The notes below the pieces were generated by a model that did not search any database, was not told where the DNA came from, and worked only from the letters and a program-made list of their open reading frames with translations. 64,000 bases of DNA from Apricaphanius iberus. Lineage: Eukaryota > Chordata > Actinopteri > Cyprinodontiformes > Aphaniidae. The translations under genes were made by a program, and so were the position numbers. The stretch covers positions 108,449 through 172,448 of the forward strand of contig JAPXFQ010002401.1 in the NCBI GenBank assembly GCA_028564705.1, read 5' to 3'. Positions 34,475 to 45,124 of the stretch are shown piece by piece (position 1 is the first letter of the stretch; every line of letters begins with the position of its first letter).

Positions 34475-36200
34475 GTAACTAACCTAAGAGACAGGCAGTA
34501 TTCAAAAAAGAAAGACAATAAAACAGTGGTTCAAATTTTCTCAATCATCACGTGTCACATTGAATCATTTCTAACAGAATAATCCAATCTAAGCATCCAT
34601 CTTAATGATGTTATCTGAACTTGAACAACATCTCAAACAAAAAGTCCTGCTGGTGGCCTAAGATAAGAAACTTCCATCCTAGGATCATGTCACTTTTTGT
34701 TTCTCTTCACGATTCGGCAGGCAAAAAGTTTGAGATGGCCCCTAGCCCCAATAGGTGGCGCTCTTGTTCAGTTTCTCATTAGTCAGGATGCATGAACGCA
34801 ACTGCAAAACAAGGAAAAGGGGCACAATGTTAGGCAGTATCAATCAGGTAAACACTAAATAGATCTAATCTCTCAACACAAGTTTGAGTGTGTACTCTTC
34901 CCTTAAATGAATCAGGCATCCACAGCGTTAACCTCAAAATCAAGATCGTCAGTCACTCTTTGCTCAGCACCACAGTGACCCTTTAAAGAGGTTACACAAA
35001 TAAAACAAATAAATGGTAATCAAAAATAACAATGAAACATTCAAAAAACAAACAAAATAGTATAAAAACAAAAATAAATTCTGATAAAATCTCAAACTTC
35101 TGTAATGATTATGTATTCTTCATAAATCATAAAAATCTAACTAAAAATCTATAAAAATCTGTAAAATCTGTAATCCCCACTTTTCATTATTTATCCCCAA
35201 ACAATGAAAATCGAGAAAAAGAAAAACCAATCAAAATGAAATAATAAATGAACAATCAATGAAATAATTAAAAAAAATCATTGCAAATGAACTTGATTTG
35301 AATAAATAAGATGGAAGAAATAAGGAATAATAAAAAATGTAAGAAAACAGAAAAACCCAAGAAAAATGTGTCATCTTCTCCTTTTCTTCACGTGTGATGA
35401 TTAGATGAATGATACAAAGCACAGCTATAAAAGTCCAGTGTTTGTTTCAGAGTCTACTTCTCTCAGTTTGTCTGCTTCAGCAGTAGAAGGCTTGTCCAGA
35501 ATCGGTCCTGTCACCCTCTTGTAATGACTGGTGTGCACCCAAGTTGCTCTCTCAGCAACTTTCACAGCAGTATAGGTTACAAGCAACACCTGAAAAGGCC
35601 CTTGCCATCGTCGCTTACTCCAATTTCAACTCCTCAGTTCTTTAATCAGAACCCAGTCTCCAGGTCTGATTGGATGAAGGGGTCCCGCAGCTACTTTAGG
35701 AAGGGCGTCCTTCACCTGCTGGTGCACCTGTGCAAGAGTCTTAGAGAGATGTTGACAGTAAGAATTCATAGCATCCTCACAGAGGTCTGTAGAGAGATGT
35801 GGCTTTGCAGGTGGGTTTAACCCCACCGCAGGAGGTCTGCCAAAAAGAACCTCAAAAGGACTCAGATTATTTTTGGCTCTTTTTATCATCCTCATGTAAA
35901 GCAAAGCCAACTGCGGGTGGTACGCACAATGTGTGGATAATTTCACCCCCAAAAACTCACCAATCTCTTCAAGAGCCTTGCCCACAAAATGCCTGCCATT
36001 TTCACTGGAAATCCGGTCAGGAATTCCCCATCTTGGAAAAACGTCTCCCAGCAAAGCTTTCACTACCGCAGCAGTGTCAACATGTTTTGAGGGGAACGCT
36101 TCTGTCCATTTGGAAAGTTGTCAACAATCACCAAACAACATTTTTTACCTTCAGCAGGTTCAACAAAAGTTGCAATGTTTTTATGTGTGATTTTCTTTTG
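34475..36200 (-). mobile_element. ERV-A copy 2: integrase to partial LTR
   Basis: On the minus strand the order is integrase (about 36190-35455), an AT-rich 3' region (35450-35190), a polypurine-like tract (complement of about 35175-35187), then sequence matching the 3' end of ERV-A copy 3. For example, ggtcactgtggtgctgagc is found here in complement at 34966-34984 and on the plus strand near 62600. The match to copy 3 continues to about 34475 and then stops, so the presumed LTR is cut off. Gag, protease, reverse transcriptase and env are missing. Confidence 0.75.
35455..36190 (-). pseudogene. pol: ERV-A copy 2 integrase with internal deletion
   Basis: The minus-strand reading begins near 36190 with a segment containing the first catalytic aspartate (VIVDNF), separated from the open 145-codon frame (36063-35626) by a frame break. 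The frame carries GIPDRISSENGRHFVGKAL, where the usual second catalytic Asp appears as Glu, then STHCAYHPQ. The sequence then jumps directly to LALLYMRM, skipping the part that normally holds the third catalytic Glu. The LSPFEVLFGRPP and PGDWVLIKELR regions follow, then a frame break and the C-terminus. Compared with copy 1 it adds a Pro-rich stretch after GRPP. The product would be inactive. Confidence 0.8.
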
Positions 36201-36239
36201 TTTTGTTATATTTTTTGAAGGCAAGCTTTGTTATTATAA

Positions 36240-37430
36240 TTTAATTCAATTCACTTTTATTTATATAGGGCCCATTTACAACAAATGTAATCTCAAGGCA
36301 CTTTACAACAAGTCATTTAAATACAATTATACAAATATTCCAATCAGTTAAAAGTTTTCTATGAATCCCAGCAGATTGCAATGAGTGATCAATGTGAGGT
36401 TCTGCCCGGATCATGCAGACTCCAACCACAGCTATTCCTCTGCAATCCCTCATACTGAGCAAGCATGTAGCGACAGTGGAGAGGAAAAACTCATCTTTAA
36501 CAGGAAGAAATCTCCGGCAGAACCTGGCTCAATACAAGCGTTCATCTACCACGACCGTCTGGGGGTTTGAGAAGACACAGAAGAGACAGCATGGAGGATG
36601 CTCGAAAACTTTGAGCATCATCTGAACCGATGTTCCCCATCCAGCAGGGGATTTTATATATGAGCAGGGTACCAGACCATGTGGAGCTTCTATGGGGAGA
36701 AAAACACTGAGAGAAAACTTGGTTAACAATCACAGTAACAGCAGAAATAATATATCTGGAGAGCGGTAGAAGAAAAAAGTAGAAGAGAGAAGAAAAGTGG
36801 TAAATCTGTCCTCCAAAGGTGAAAAGTATAGCAGCATAACTACAGATATAACAAGTCATACAGATTTAAGCCTACTCTTGGACTTAAACTGTGAGCTGGT
36901 TCCACAGGAGAGGAATCTGGTAACTGAAAGATTTGCCTCCCATTCTACTTTTAGAAATCCTCGGAACTACCAATAGACCTGCATTCTGAGAACGAAGTGC
37001 TCTGTTAAGAATATATTGAAAAATTAGATATCTGATCTGCGATGGAGCTTGATTATTAGTGGCTTTATAAGTAAGGAGGAGGATCATAACTCGATTCTGG
37101 ATTTAACACGGAGCCAATGGAGAGAAGCCAAAACAGGAGAAATGTGATCTCTCTTTTTAATATTCATCAGAACTGTTGCTGCTGCATTTTTGGATCAACT
37201 GAAGGCTTTTAATTGCATTTTGTGGACTTCCTGATTATAAGGAATTATAGTAGTCCAGCCTTGAAGTAACAAATGCAATGTAAGCTGGGATTTAAATGAT
37301 ATGTCTTGGTCAAAAATTACACAGAGGTCCTTTACATTATTACCAGAGGCCAAATTAATGCCATCCAGATGAAGTTATTGATTTAGCAGTTTCCTTTTTA
37401 AAGGTTCTGATCCAAAGACAACAGTAGATG
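36240..37430 (-). mobile_element. L2-type LINE (copy C): end of ORF and 3' end
   Basis: The 3' tail is at 36240-36310 (complement: agtgccttgagattacatttg, then ctatataaataaaagtg and AATTGAATT words). The conserved 3' block is at about 36470-36530, and the coding end lies at 36884-37430. The orientation is minus, as in copy B. The 5' part (endonuclease, most of the reverse transcriptase) is missing, as usual for truncated LINE copies. Confidence 0.8.
36884..37430 (-). pseudogene. L2-type reverse transcriptase, C-terminal region
   Basis: In order on the minus strand, across several frame breaks: a VK-LCVIFDQDISFKS segment (about 37410-37340), an LDYYNSL segment (37260), a HISPVLASLHWL segment (37140-37110), then the open frame from 37087, ILLLTYKATNNQAPS ... 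RALRSQNAGLLVVPRISKSRMG ... FSYQIPLLWNQL. This is the thumb and C-terminal end of an L2-type LINE protein. It overlaps in protein space with the plus-strand fragment at 8486-8785. Multiple stops make it non-functional. Confidence 0.8.
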
Positions 37431-38582
37431 CCTAGGAGTAAAGGTAAAAAGCCGACATGTTAGCAGCTAACAAGCTAACTAGCTCACAAAGGCTACTGTC
37501 CGTGTTTGTGGTCAGCCACAGCGGTCTTCCCTTTCAGAAGCTCAAAGAACACTGTAGCACTGCCGTGGACAGCAGCTTCTACATTGTGAAATTACATTAC
37601 ACATGCTTCTCCTTTTATTTAATCAAACTCCAGTATTATGTTGTCAGCTCACCGCTCATGCTGTTGTTTGATCCTCTTTAAGCTGCAGCTGCTGACCCCG
37701 ATTGCCACAACTGCGCATGTGTCAGGGGCAGAAAGGGAGCAGATACAGGGACAGTGACTGTTTTAAGAGAAAAACAATGCTTTAGAAAATAAAACGTAAA
37801 GTTGATTCATGAATATTTTTTCGACAATTTAACTTGTCGATTTTGTCATGGTGACTCGATTAATCGGGGCAACATTGGATACAACTTCATGTCTAAGAAT
37901 GCAAACCAACCCTTTAATAAAATAATTGGGCAGCACAAAGAACACACATGGTGACTCCAGCAGCCCATTTGTTTTGTACTTAAGGTTTTTCTAAGTCCTT
38001 ATGACTGTGTCCCAGCTGTGCCTTTTAAGTTAGATAATGATTTGTTTCCCAACTTTCTCACAAACACCTCGACTTTTATCTTATCTCTTGTCTTTGTAGA
38101 ATTTTCAGGAATTCTCTTGGGATGTCTTCCCCAAAACTCAGCTGTGTTTACAAATTGAGATGTTGTCTCCTCAGAGTCCTTTGAATCAATTGGTGAGCCA
38201 GAATCAGAGTTTTTGTCTAAAAATGTTTCTTTTACACAGGATTTTTTTCTCTCTAGGTTCTTCTCATGGATACTTTTGTTGCCGCTAAAAAATACGCACC
38301 CATGTAGAAAAAGGTTGACACGTGCATCCAATATGTATGAAACTGTTAGACTTTACAGGATGAAGAGATGTATGCAATTTGAATATAAGTTAGACAGTTG
38401 GGTAGATGTAATGCATTTCCCCACAACCTGCTGATTGGACAAAATAATGGTGAAAACCAAGTAAATAGCTAATGAAATCTACTTGATGTTTATTTATTAC
38501 TTTCTGTAATGTAGCGAATTTTGAGGATTTCTGACATATATTTTGCGTATTAGATTAAATATGCTAAATATAATTTACTGTA
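37431..38582. other. no gene seen
   Basis: The longest frame (minus, 37999-38331, 110 codons) is Lys/Ser/Glu-rich without a known domain. It ends in ordinary AT-rich DNA and could be chance or a decayed exon. Nothing else is recognised. Confidence 0.4.
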
Positions 38583-38660
38583 GGGCTGGGCGATATGGCC
38601 TCAAATCAATATTGCGATATATTGAGCTCTCCACCTCGATAACTATAAATGGACATTAAC
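38583..38660 (+). repeat. hAT-like repeat end (tagggctgggcgatatggcc)
   Basis: tagggctgggcgatatggcc followed by aatattgcgatatattg and cgataactata is the recognisable start of a common fish DNA-transposon repeat. I could not find the matching right end, so its length and target duplication are unknown. Confidence 0.55.
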
Positions 38661-40254
38661 TATGTAACATGATTTGGTAAAGGGTTTGGCAGGATGCGTA
38701 TTGCCTACTGATTTGGAACCCAATCTAAAAGTTTTTTATAAAGAATACTGACAAAAAAAAGCTTTGTTTCTCCACAAGGAGGCAATGTCTTCATGCCTGT
38801 CTGTTTGTATGGCTGTTAGCAACAGAACTCAAAAAGTTATTAACGGCTTTTTATGAAATTTTCAGGAAATGTCTCCAAAGGGACAAGAAACAACTGATAA
38901 CATTTTGGGGTTGATCAACATGGATCCACAAGTAGCTGACATTGCGTAGCAGCTCTGAATCTCCCCTGGAAGACCGCAGTGGCAGCACAAACACTGCTGT
39001 GCATCTTATTAAGGGACATTTTATTGTAAAAGTACTGAAAGATAGAATTCGATATTAACATGGAGATTGGGGAGGGATGAGGTCCCCTGGCAGAGGTCTG
39101 TGCTCTCTGAGTGGTTTTTGTTTGTTTGTATTTTTCTAGCTTTTTTTAAGAATCAGTCAGCTCTGCTTCTGACATTTTTTTTCCGCGGTGTGTCAAAACT
39201 TTACTTCAAATGTCAGCCTTTAAGGTGCTGTGACATTGAATTTTAAACCAACATGAATTTGGTACCTGCTATTTATTACTCTTTTGGCAGAGTATTTTAT
39301 TAGGATTTTGCACTTAAAAATACAGTGTAGTTACACAACATTTTTATGTATTTTAAGTCTCTTTATGATATTTATGTTGATTCAACTAATAAAAGCTTTT
39401 ACTAAAAAAGATATACACAGCGCTAACAAGTTAAAATTTATGCAGAATCCTGCTAGAACTACATCTATTCTTCATTCAAAATTATAGTCTCAAGCTTTAA
39501 GTCCTCTCCTCGATATCGAAAGCTCATTACAGAACTGCAATTCAAGTAATTCAACAGTTAAAATGAAATGTTGAAATCGAATGGAGGGATGGAGTTGAGA
39601 AATCTGAATAATGAGAGATCCCATGCCACGACATCTTGTTATACTCACATTTTCCATTCCTGAACACCCTGTGCTAATTGTGAGTTTAGTATTTTTTTTT
39701 CATGCATTTTAATTACTTTTCATTGAATTCTATAAACCATTTGACTGCACCGACAATAATTACTTAATACTTGAGTGATGATTTTTATTTCTACCATACC
39801 CAGTTCATCTTTTCATCCAGAGCTTCTTTAATAGCACATAGAAGGCCAGTCTCCATCTTCCATATACATGTTTACATACCTTGGAATCATGATGTTTAAA
39901 GGAAAGATTTCTTGATGTTCCAAACTTCAATTTATTTTTTCATTATCTATTAGGCCTTCATGCTGGCCATCAGCCACACCTGTTTCTTTGGTCAGTTCTT
40001 ACATGTCTTGCTTTTTCTGCTGAAGATAATCAAGGGTATCCCCCTCTCCTCAACAAATCAAGCGAGAATTATGCTCCGGGCAGGTGCTGAGGTGAAAATA
40101 TGAAGAGTCCTGTGTTTCTGAGGAAGAGAGAAATATTGAGGGACACTGGGTGCACCGGTCTTGTGGAAATGTCTGGTAAATGATAACGCCTCCTGAGGGG
40201 CCTTGGGCTATTCCATCTTGTAGAGCAATGCTTGTGAAATGAGAAATTTCACAC

Positions 40255-40330
40255 AGTGTGATAAGATAAAATTTATTGATCCTTGAGGGCAAACTGTGTC
40301 TCCCTAGTAACATACGATGAAAGGGGCTGG
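40255..40330. repeat. retroelement-tail-like repeat
   Basis: gtgataagataaaatttattgatccttgagggcaaactgtgt resembles a frequent fish repeat (gataa-taaa-tttatt-gtcccngaggggaaa). Fragment only. Confidence 0.45.
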
Positions 40331-40520
40331 GCAGCATTGAAAGGAAATGTAGCATCATTTGGATAGACTGTTGGAAAGATACATTAATGTGCTCTCTGTT
40401 TTGATATGGCTCATTAATACATTAGCTTCATACATATGTCAACATAGTTGTAGTTAATAGTGTGTTTAAATTCAAATCAGAGTTTTAGCAACTCTCTACT
40501 TGACAACTAAGGGTAGCAGG

Positions 40521-40521
40521 T

Positions 40522-40577
<56 letters not shown>

Positions 40578-40579
40578 TC
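40521..40579. repeat. (TTCT)n microsatellite
   Basis: About 14 perfect tetranucleotide units. Confidence 0.95.
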
Positions 40580-41827
40580 ACACACTTAGACTGCAATTCA
40601 AAACAATCTCAAGTCACTGTGATAATTTGTACAACATTTTAAGATCTTTGGTTAGATGTATTTGTATTTACCTTTGTGAACTGTTCTTTCCTTAGTGTCA
40701 GGTTTTAATATGAACTTTAAAAGAGTTACAATGACTCAAACAAAAGGTGTTTGAGCAGAGGACAGATAAGAGTCCCAAATCATTTGAGAGTCTCAATAAA
40801 TAAAAAAAGCAAACTTTCAGTCAATACACTCAAGTCCTCTTTAGATCAGTAGTGCTGCACATCTCCCATCTCTTTTAATCCCTTTGTCCAAATAATACAG
40901 TAATCAAACTGCTCTATCTATACTTAGAGGTGACCATAATCCAGCCCTGCACATTCAGAAATGCCCTGAGAGTACAGAGGTATGGCTGGTTGTACTCTGT
41001 AGGGACGATATAATTCCGTTTTGTTAAAGGCTTAAATACAGAATGCTGTCTATTGTTGCCTTTTTACACCTAGGTATGGTGTGAAAACGTAGCAAGTTGA
41101 AAAGGACATATATTCATCTTTAGTATGGTACTCCTAGCCAACTGGACTTTTTTGTTGCCTCTGTATCTTCTGAATCTCTTATCTAGTTGTTGTTGGTGTT
41201 GTGCTCAGAGTACAGCTGGCAGCTGCAGTGATCGCTGCTTATCTGAGCTGGGAGTTAATAAGCGAGCAGCCAATTCTCCCTCAGCTCTGTCCACTGTTCT
41301 GTCCAAATCCTCAGGGCAAATGGACTCTTTTAAAATGTAATAAAAGCAATGATGCAACTGTTATTCAGTGAGGCTCTTGCCTCCTATTATCTCCCATATT
41401 GTTCGAGAGGGCACTTTATGTCTGAACATGGAAACATTGCCACCTTTAAAATGTTTATAGTTTGTGTTTTGCTGCTGTGATTCTGGGAGATATTTATCAT
41501 ATAACCCACAGAGATTTCTGATGATTGAAGTGATGGTCACAAACATCCTGCAATGATGGAAAGTCAGGGAAAGAATTATGGAATAAAGTTATAGAGTAGA
41601 TAATCTTCCACATGATTATCTTCTTTCAGAACAAAATCACTGTTTTGTAAATTGAAACTGTCTAAGGAACTACATTGGTGCAAGACAAAAGGATTATAAG
41701 TTACACAGTAGCTACGTAAAGTTTCAAGGCTCCAAAGACAGCAAAGTAAAGGCCAGTTTGTTTTATGCTGTGGACTCTTTTTTGCAGTCATCTACAGGCC
41801 TTTCAGATGATTTGAACCTTTTTTGTC

Positions 41828-42064
41828 TTGCAGCAAGAAGACGCGTTTAAATCCCAGCCTGAGGTCTTTTTACGTGGAATTTGCATGTGCAATGGTGTGA
41901 AAAAGTTTGCCCCTTCCCCATTTCTTTTTTCCATGTTTTTTATTTTTTTTGCATGTTTGTCACTAAAATGTTTCAGATGGTCAAACAAAAAAAGTCAAAC
42001 ACAACACAAGTAAGCATAAAATGTAGATTTTAAATGAAGGTTATTAAAGTATACTTTAAATGAA
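41828..42064 (+). repeat. two abutting repeat fragments: SINE-like piece and mariner-type end
   Basis: 41828-41885 (gcagcaagaagacgcg, aatcccagcctgaggtc, gtggaatttgcatg) resembles a very common fish repeat with the pattern gcagcaagaaggtcctggg. From 41893, gtgtgaaaaagtttgcccc ... atttttttgcatgtttgtcac ... atgtttcagatggtcaaac ... ttaaatgaaggtt resembles the end of another abundant Tc1/mariner-type repeat. This second repeat is interrupted at 42065 by the Rex3 element; the part beyond 44185 is not clearly recognisable. Confidence 0.5.
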
Positions 42065-42074
42065 CTGCTATCAT

Positions 42075-42101
42075 CCATCCATCCATCCATCCATCCATCA
42101 T
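42075..42101. repeat. CATC tail of the Rex3 element
   Basis: About seven CATC-type units between the left target duplication and the conserved 3' block. Confidence 0.85.
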
Positions 42102-42173
42102 CTTCCGCTCATCCGGGGTCGGGTCGCGGGGGCAGTAGCCTAAGCAGAGAGGCCCAGACTTCCTTCTCCCCGG

Positions 42174-44168
42174 CTACTTGGGCCAGCTCATGTAGCACAT
42201 GTAGACCGGTTGGGCGAAACCCCACGCATCCTCCAGGACCCTGCTGAGGGTGTAGAGCTGCACCAGTGTTCCACGGCCTGGACGAAAACCGCATTGTTCC
42301 TCCTGAATCTGTCGGACCCTCCTCTCCAGAACCCCCGAATAGAACTTACCAGAGAGGCTCAGAAGTGTGATCCCCCTATAGTTGGAACACACTCTGTGGT
42401 CCCCCTTTTTAAAGAGGGGGACCACCACCCCGGTCTGCCAATCCAAGGGAACTGCCCCCGATGTCCACGCAATATTGCACAGCCGCATCAACCAACACAG
42501 CCCTACAACATCCAGAGCCTTGAGGAACTCCGGCCGAATCTCATCCACCCCCGGTGCCTTGCCACCAAGGAGCTTTTTAACAACCTCAGTGACTTCAGCA
42601 CCAGAGATTGGAGAGCCCGTCCCAGAGTCCTCAGACTCTGCTTCCAAACAGGAAGGCGTGTCGGTGGGATTGAGGAGGTCTTCGAAGTATTCCATCCACC
42701 GACCCAAAACGTCCCGCGTTGAGGTCAGCAGCACACCGCCCCCACTGTAAACAGTGTTGGTGGCAGACCGCTTCCCCCCCCTGAGACGCCGGATGGTGGA
42801 CCAGAATCGCTTCGAAGCCATACGGAAGTCGTTCTCCATGGTCTCTCCAAACTCCTCCCACGCCCGAGTTTTTGCCTCAGCGACCATCCGAGCCGCACTC
42901 CGCTTGGCCTGCCGGTACCTATCAGCTGCTTCCGGAGTCCCACAGGCCAAAAAGGCCCGATAGGACTCCTTCTTCAGCTTGACAGCATCCCTCACCGCTG
43001 GTGTCCACCAGCGGGTTCGAGGGTTGCCGCCGCGACAGGCACCGACTACCTTACGGCCACAACTACGGTCAGCCGCTTCGACAATGGAGGCACGGAACAT
43101 GGCCCATTCGGACTCAATGTCCCCCGCCTCCCCCGGGACGTGTTTGAAGTTCTGCCGGAGGTGAGAGTTGAAACCCCTTCTGACAGGAGAGTCCGCCAGA
43201 CGTTCCCAGCAGACCCTCACAACATGTTTGGGCCTGCCAGGTCTGTCCGGCGTCCTCCCCCACCACCGGAGCCGACTCACCACCAGGTAGTGGTCCTGGT
43301 GCCAAGTGCACACATGAACACCCTTATGCTTGAACATGGTGTTCGTTATGGACAATCCATGACGAGCACAGAAGTCCAACAACAAAACACCGCTCGGGTT
43401 CAGATCGGGGGGGCCATACCGCCCAACCACGCCTCTCCAGGTCTCACTGTCACTGCCCACGTGAGCGTTGAAATCCCCCAGCAGAATGAGGGAGTCCCCA
43501 GAAGGAGCACTCTCCAGCACCCCCTCCAAGGACTCCAAGAAGGGTGGGTAATCTGAGCTACTGTTTGGTGCATAAGCACAAACAATAGTCAGAACCCGTC
43601 CCCCCACCCGTAGGCGGAGGGAGGCTACCCTCTCATTCACCGGGGTAAACCCCAACGTATAGGCGCCGAGATGGGGGGCAACAAGTATGCCCACCCCAGC
43701 TCGGCGCCTCTCACCGGGGGCAACGCCAGAGTGGAAGAGAGTCCAACCCCTCTCGAGGAGACGGGTTCCAGAGCCAGAGCCATGCGTCGAGGCAAGGCCG
43801 ACGATGTCCAGTCGGAACCTCTCAACCTCGCACACCAGCTCCGGCTCCTTCCCCACCAGAGAGGTGACGTTCCACGTCCCAAGAGCCAGCTTCTGCAGCC
43901 GAGGATCGGACCGCCAAGGTCCACGCCTTCTGCCACCGCCCATCTTGCATTGCATCCGACCCCTATGTTCCCTCCCACAGGTGGTGAGCTCATGGGAAGG
44001 GGGGCCCATGTTTCCTCTTCGGGCTAAGCCTGGCCGGGCCCCATAGGTAAAGGCCCGGCCACCAGGTGCTCGCCAACGTGCCCCACCTCCAGGCCTGGCT
44101 CCAGAGTGGGGCCCCGGTGACCCAAATCCGGGCGAGGGAACACTTGGTCCAACGCTGTCATTCATCAT
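42174..44168 (-). CDS. Rex3/RTE endonuclease plus partial reverse transcriptase, 664 codons
   Basis: An uninterrupted frame. Residues 1-90 are Gly/Pro/Arg-rich. About 92-300 is an apurinic-type endonuclease domain ([56 protein letters not shown]). About 300-640 is the linker and N-terminal reverse transcriptase ([55 protein letters not shown]). The protein nicks DNA and primes reverse transcription. Two internal losses are visible. In the endonuclease, VCTWHQD joins directly to [10 protein letters not shown], skipping the usual catalytic Asp/His stretch. After FAQPVYMC the reverse transcriptase stops within a few residues, so the palm with the YADD box is missing. The frame is open, but the product could not retrotranspose. 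Confidence 0.85.
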   Translation of the reverse strand: MMNDSVGPSVPSPGFGSPGPHSGARPGGGARWRAPGGRAFTYGARPGLARRGNMGPPSHELTTCGREHRGRMQCKMGGGRRRGPWRSDPRLQKLALGTWNVTSLVGKEPELVCEVERFRLDIVGLASTHGSGSGTRLLERGWTLFHSGVAPGERRRAGVGILVAPHLGAYTLGFTPVNERVASLRLRVGGRVLTIVCAYAPNSSSDYPPFLESLEGVLESAPSGDSLILLGDFNAHVGSDSETWRGVVGRYGPPDLNPSGVLLLDFCARHGLSITNTMFKHKGVHVCTWHQDHYLVVSRLRWWGRTPDRPGRPKHVVRVCWERLADSPVRRGFNSHLRQNFKHVPGEAGDIESEWAMFRASIVEAADRSCGRKVVGACRGGNPRTRWWTPAVRDAVKLKKESYRAFLACGTPEAADRYRQAKRSAARMVAEAKTRAWEEFGETMENDFRMASKRFWSTIRRLRGGKRSATNTVYSGGGVLLTSTRDVLGRWMEYFEDLLNPTDTPSCLEAESEDSGTGSPISGAEVTEVVKKLLGGKAPGVDEIRPEFLKALDVVGLCWLMRLCNIAWTSGAVPLDWQTGVVVPLFKKGDHRVCSNYRGITLLSLSGKFYSGVLERRVRQIQEEQCGFRPGRGTLVQLYTLSRVLEDAWGFAQPVYMCYMSWPK

Positions 44169-44184
44169 AGGGGTCTGCTATCAT

Positions 44185-45124
44185 TTTGTATTTTAAAGGG
44201 CCTATATAATGCAAAATTTATTTTTTTCGAGTTCTCAACCATCTGGTAATTTTCTCATAAAACCCCCCACCAGAGTGGCTTTTGGCTTAATTCACGCCTG
44301 TCTGAGTAATACTTCTGAATTCTCGACTTTGAGCAGCTGCCCCTCCCTCTCCTAGAAATCAACTGAGTGTTCAACTAGTGACATCACTGGTTGAAAGTTG
44401 AGTGCAAGAGGTGTCTGCACTGCCCCTGCAAGCAGAGCAGCTAACCCCTGGTAGATTTTAAAACACACAATTTTATATACTGGGCTGGAAAGATTTGCTT
44501 AGTGGATGCAGCTGTGTTGGTTTGGGCTGTGTCTAAAGCCTGGTGATTAAACAACGCTTTATTGACTCCGTTTTAACACAAAAATAAAAATAAAACTAAC
44601 GTCTAAGCCCTTAATATAACATAGTTTCATTGTGGTGCTTCGTGATTTTCAAATTCTTGGCTGTTCAATACATACTATTTGTGATGAAGCTTAGCACTGT
44701 TTGTTTCAGTGTGCTCTCCTCCCAGCTCTGAAGTTCAGCAGAGCAGAGCAGGGGAGCAGAGCATAGCGTTGGGGTACAGGAGGCGGGTTTATAGAGAAAC
44801 GAGCCGTTTCACTTTCTGGTCTAACATTAACTACAGGATACAAAATTAAATTTCAGGACAAATTAATACTGTATAACACCAACGTTAAGATTTTATCATG
44901 CAGGGGCTGATCTACTGGCGTGGCAAACATGTTTCTCAAAAGCAAGCTTTGGTTCATTTAACAAAGAGCGGTGTGAATACGAACCGCACCAACTAAAAAA
45001 GGCAATATGTTGCAATTTGATCTTATTTAAGTCATTTGTGGATTAAGAACAGGTATGGCAGTGATCAGCCTAGCCTGTGGCTAGAGAAATTGAACATTAG
45101 TGTGATACGCCACTATAAAGTTAT
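44185..45124. other. no gene seen
   Basis: No recognised protein. aagggcctatataatgc near 44198 resembles a transposon end seen in fish, but no partner was found. Confidence 0.4.

Larger units (their letters stand above)
38661..41827. other. no gene seen apart from small repeats
   Basis: No recognised protein. The frames at 39284, 40050, 41125, 41361 and 41576 lack conserved motifs; the one at 41125 is only a hydrophobic chance frame. Repeats within the stretch are listed separately. Confidence 0.45.
42065..44184 (-). mobile_element. Rex3/RTE-type LINE, internally deleted, with 10-bp target duplication
   Basis: ctgctatcat occurs at 42065-42074 and again at 44175-44184, directly flanking the element. 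The 3' end (low coordinates) is a run of CATC units (GATG on the coding strand), the tail described for Rex3 of teleosts, next to the conserved cttccgctcatccggggtcgggtcgcggg block. At the 5' end the element begins about 7 bases before its first Met codon, so it is 5'-truncated or has lost its leader. The body is GC-rich against AT-rich surroundings. The sharp duplication suggests a fairly young insertion. Confidence 0.9.

Noticed and set aside
37999..38331. 110-codon minus-strand Lys/Ser/Glu-rich frame
   Set aside because: No recognised domain, no splice or promoter context that I can support. Left as possible chance; a protein search would decide.
40521..40579. CRISPR-like array
   Set aside because: A pure tetranucleotide microsatellite, no spacers; nothing in the window resembles a CRISPR array, and the DNA is vertebrate.
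41125..41340. 71-codon Leu/Cys-rich frame that looks like a signal peptide
   Set aside because: A short isolated hydrophobic frame in AT-rich DNA is expected by chance; no continuation exon is seen.
43637..44046. Several plus- and minus-strand frames of about 118 codons
   Set aside because: They overlap the Rex3 frame in other frames; the GC-rich composition reduces stop codons. Shadows.
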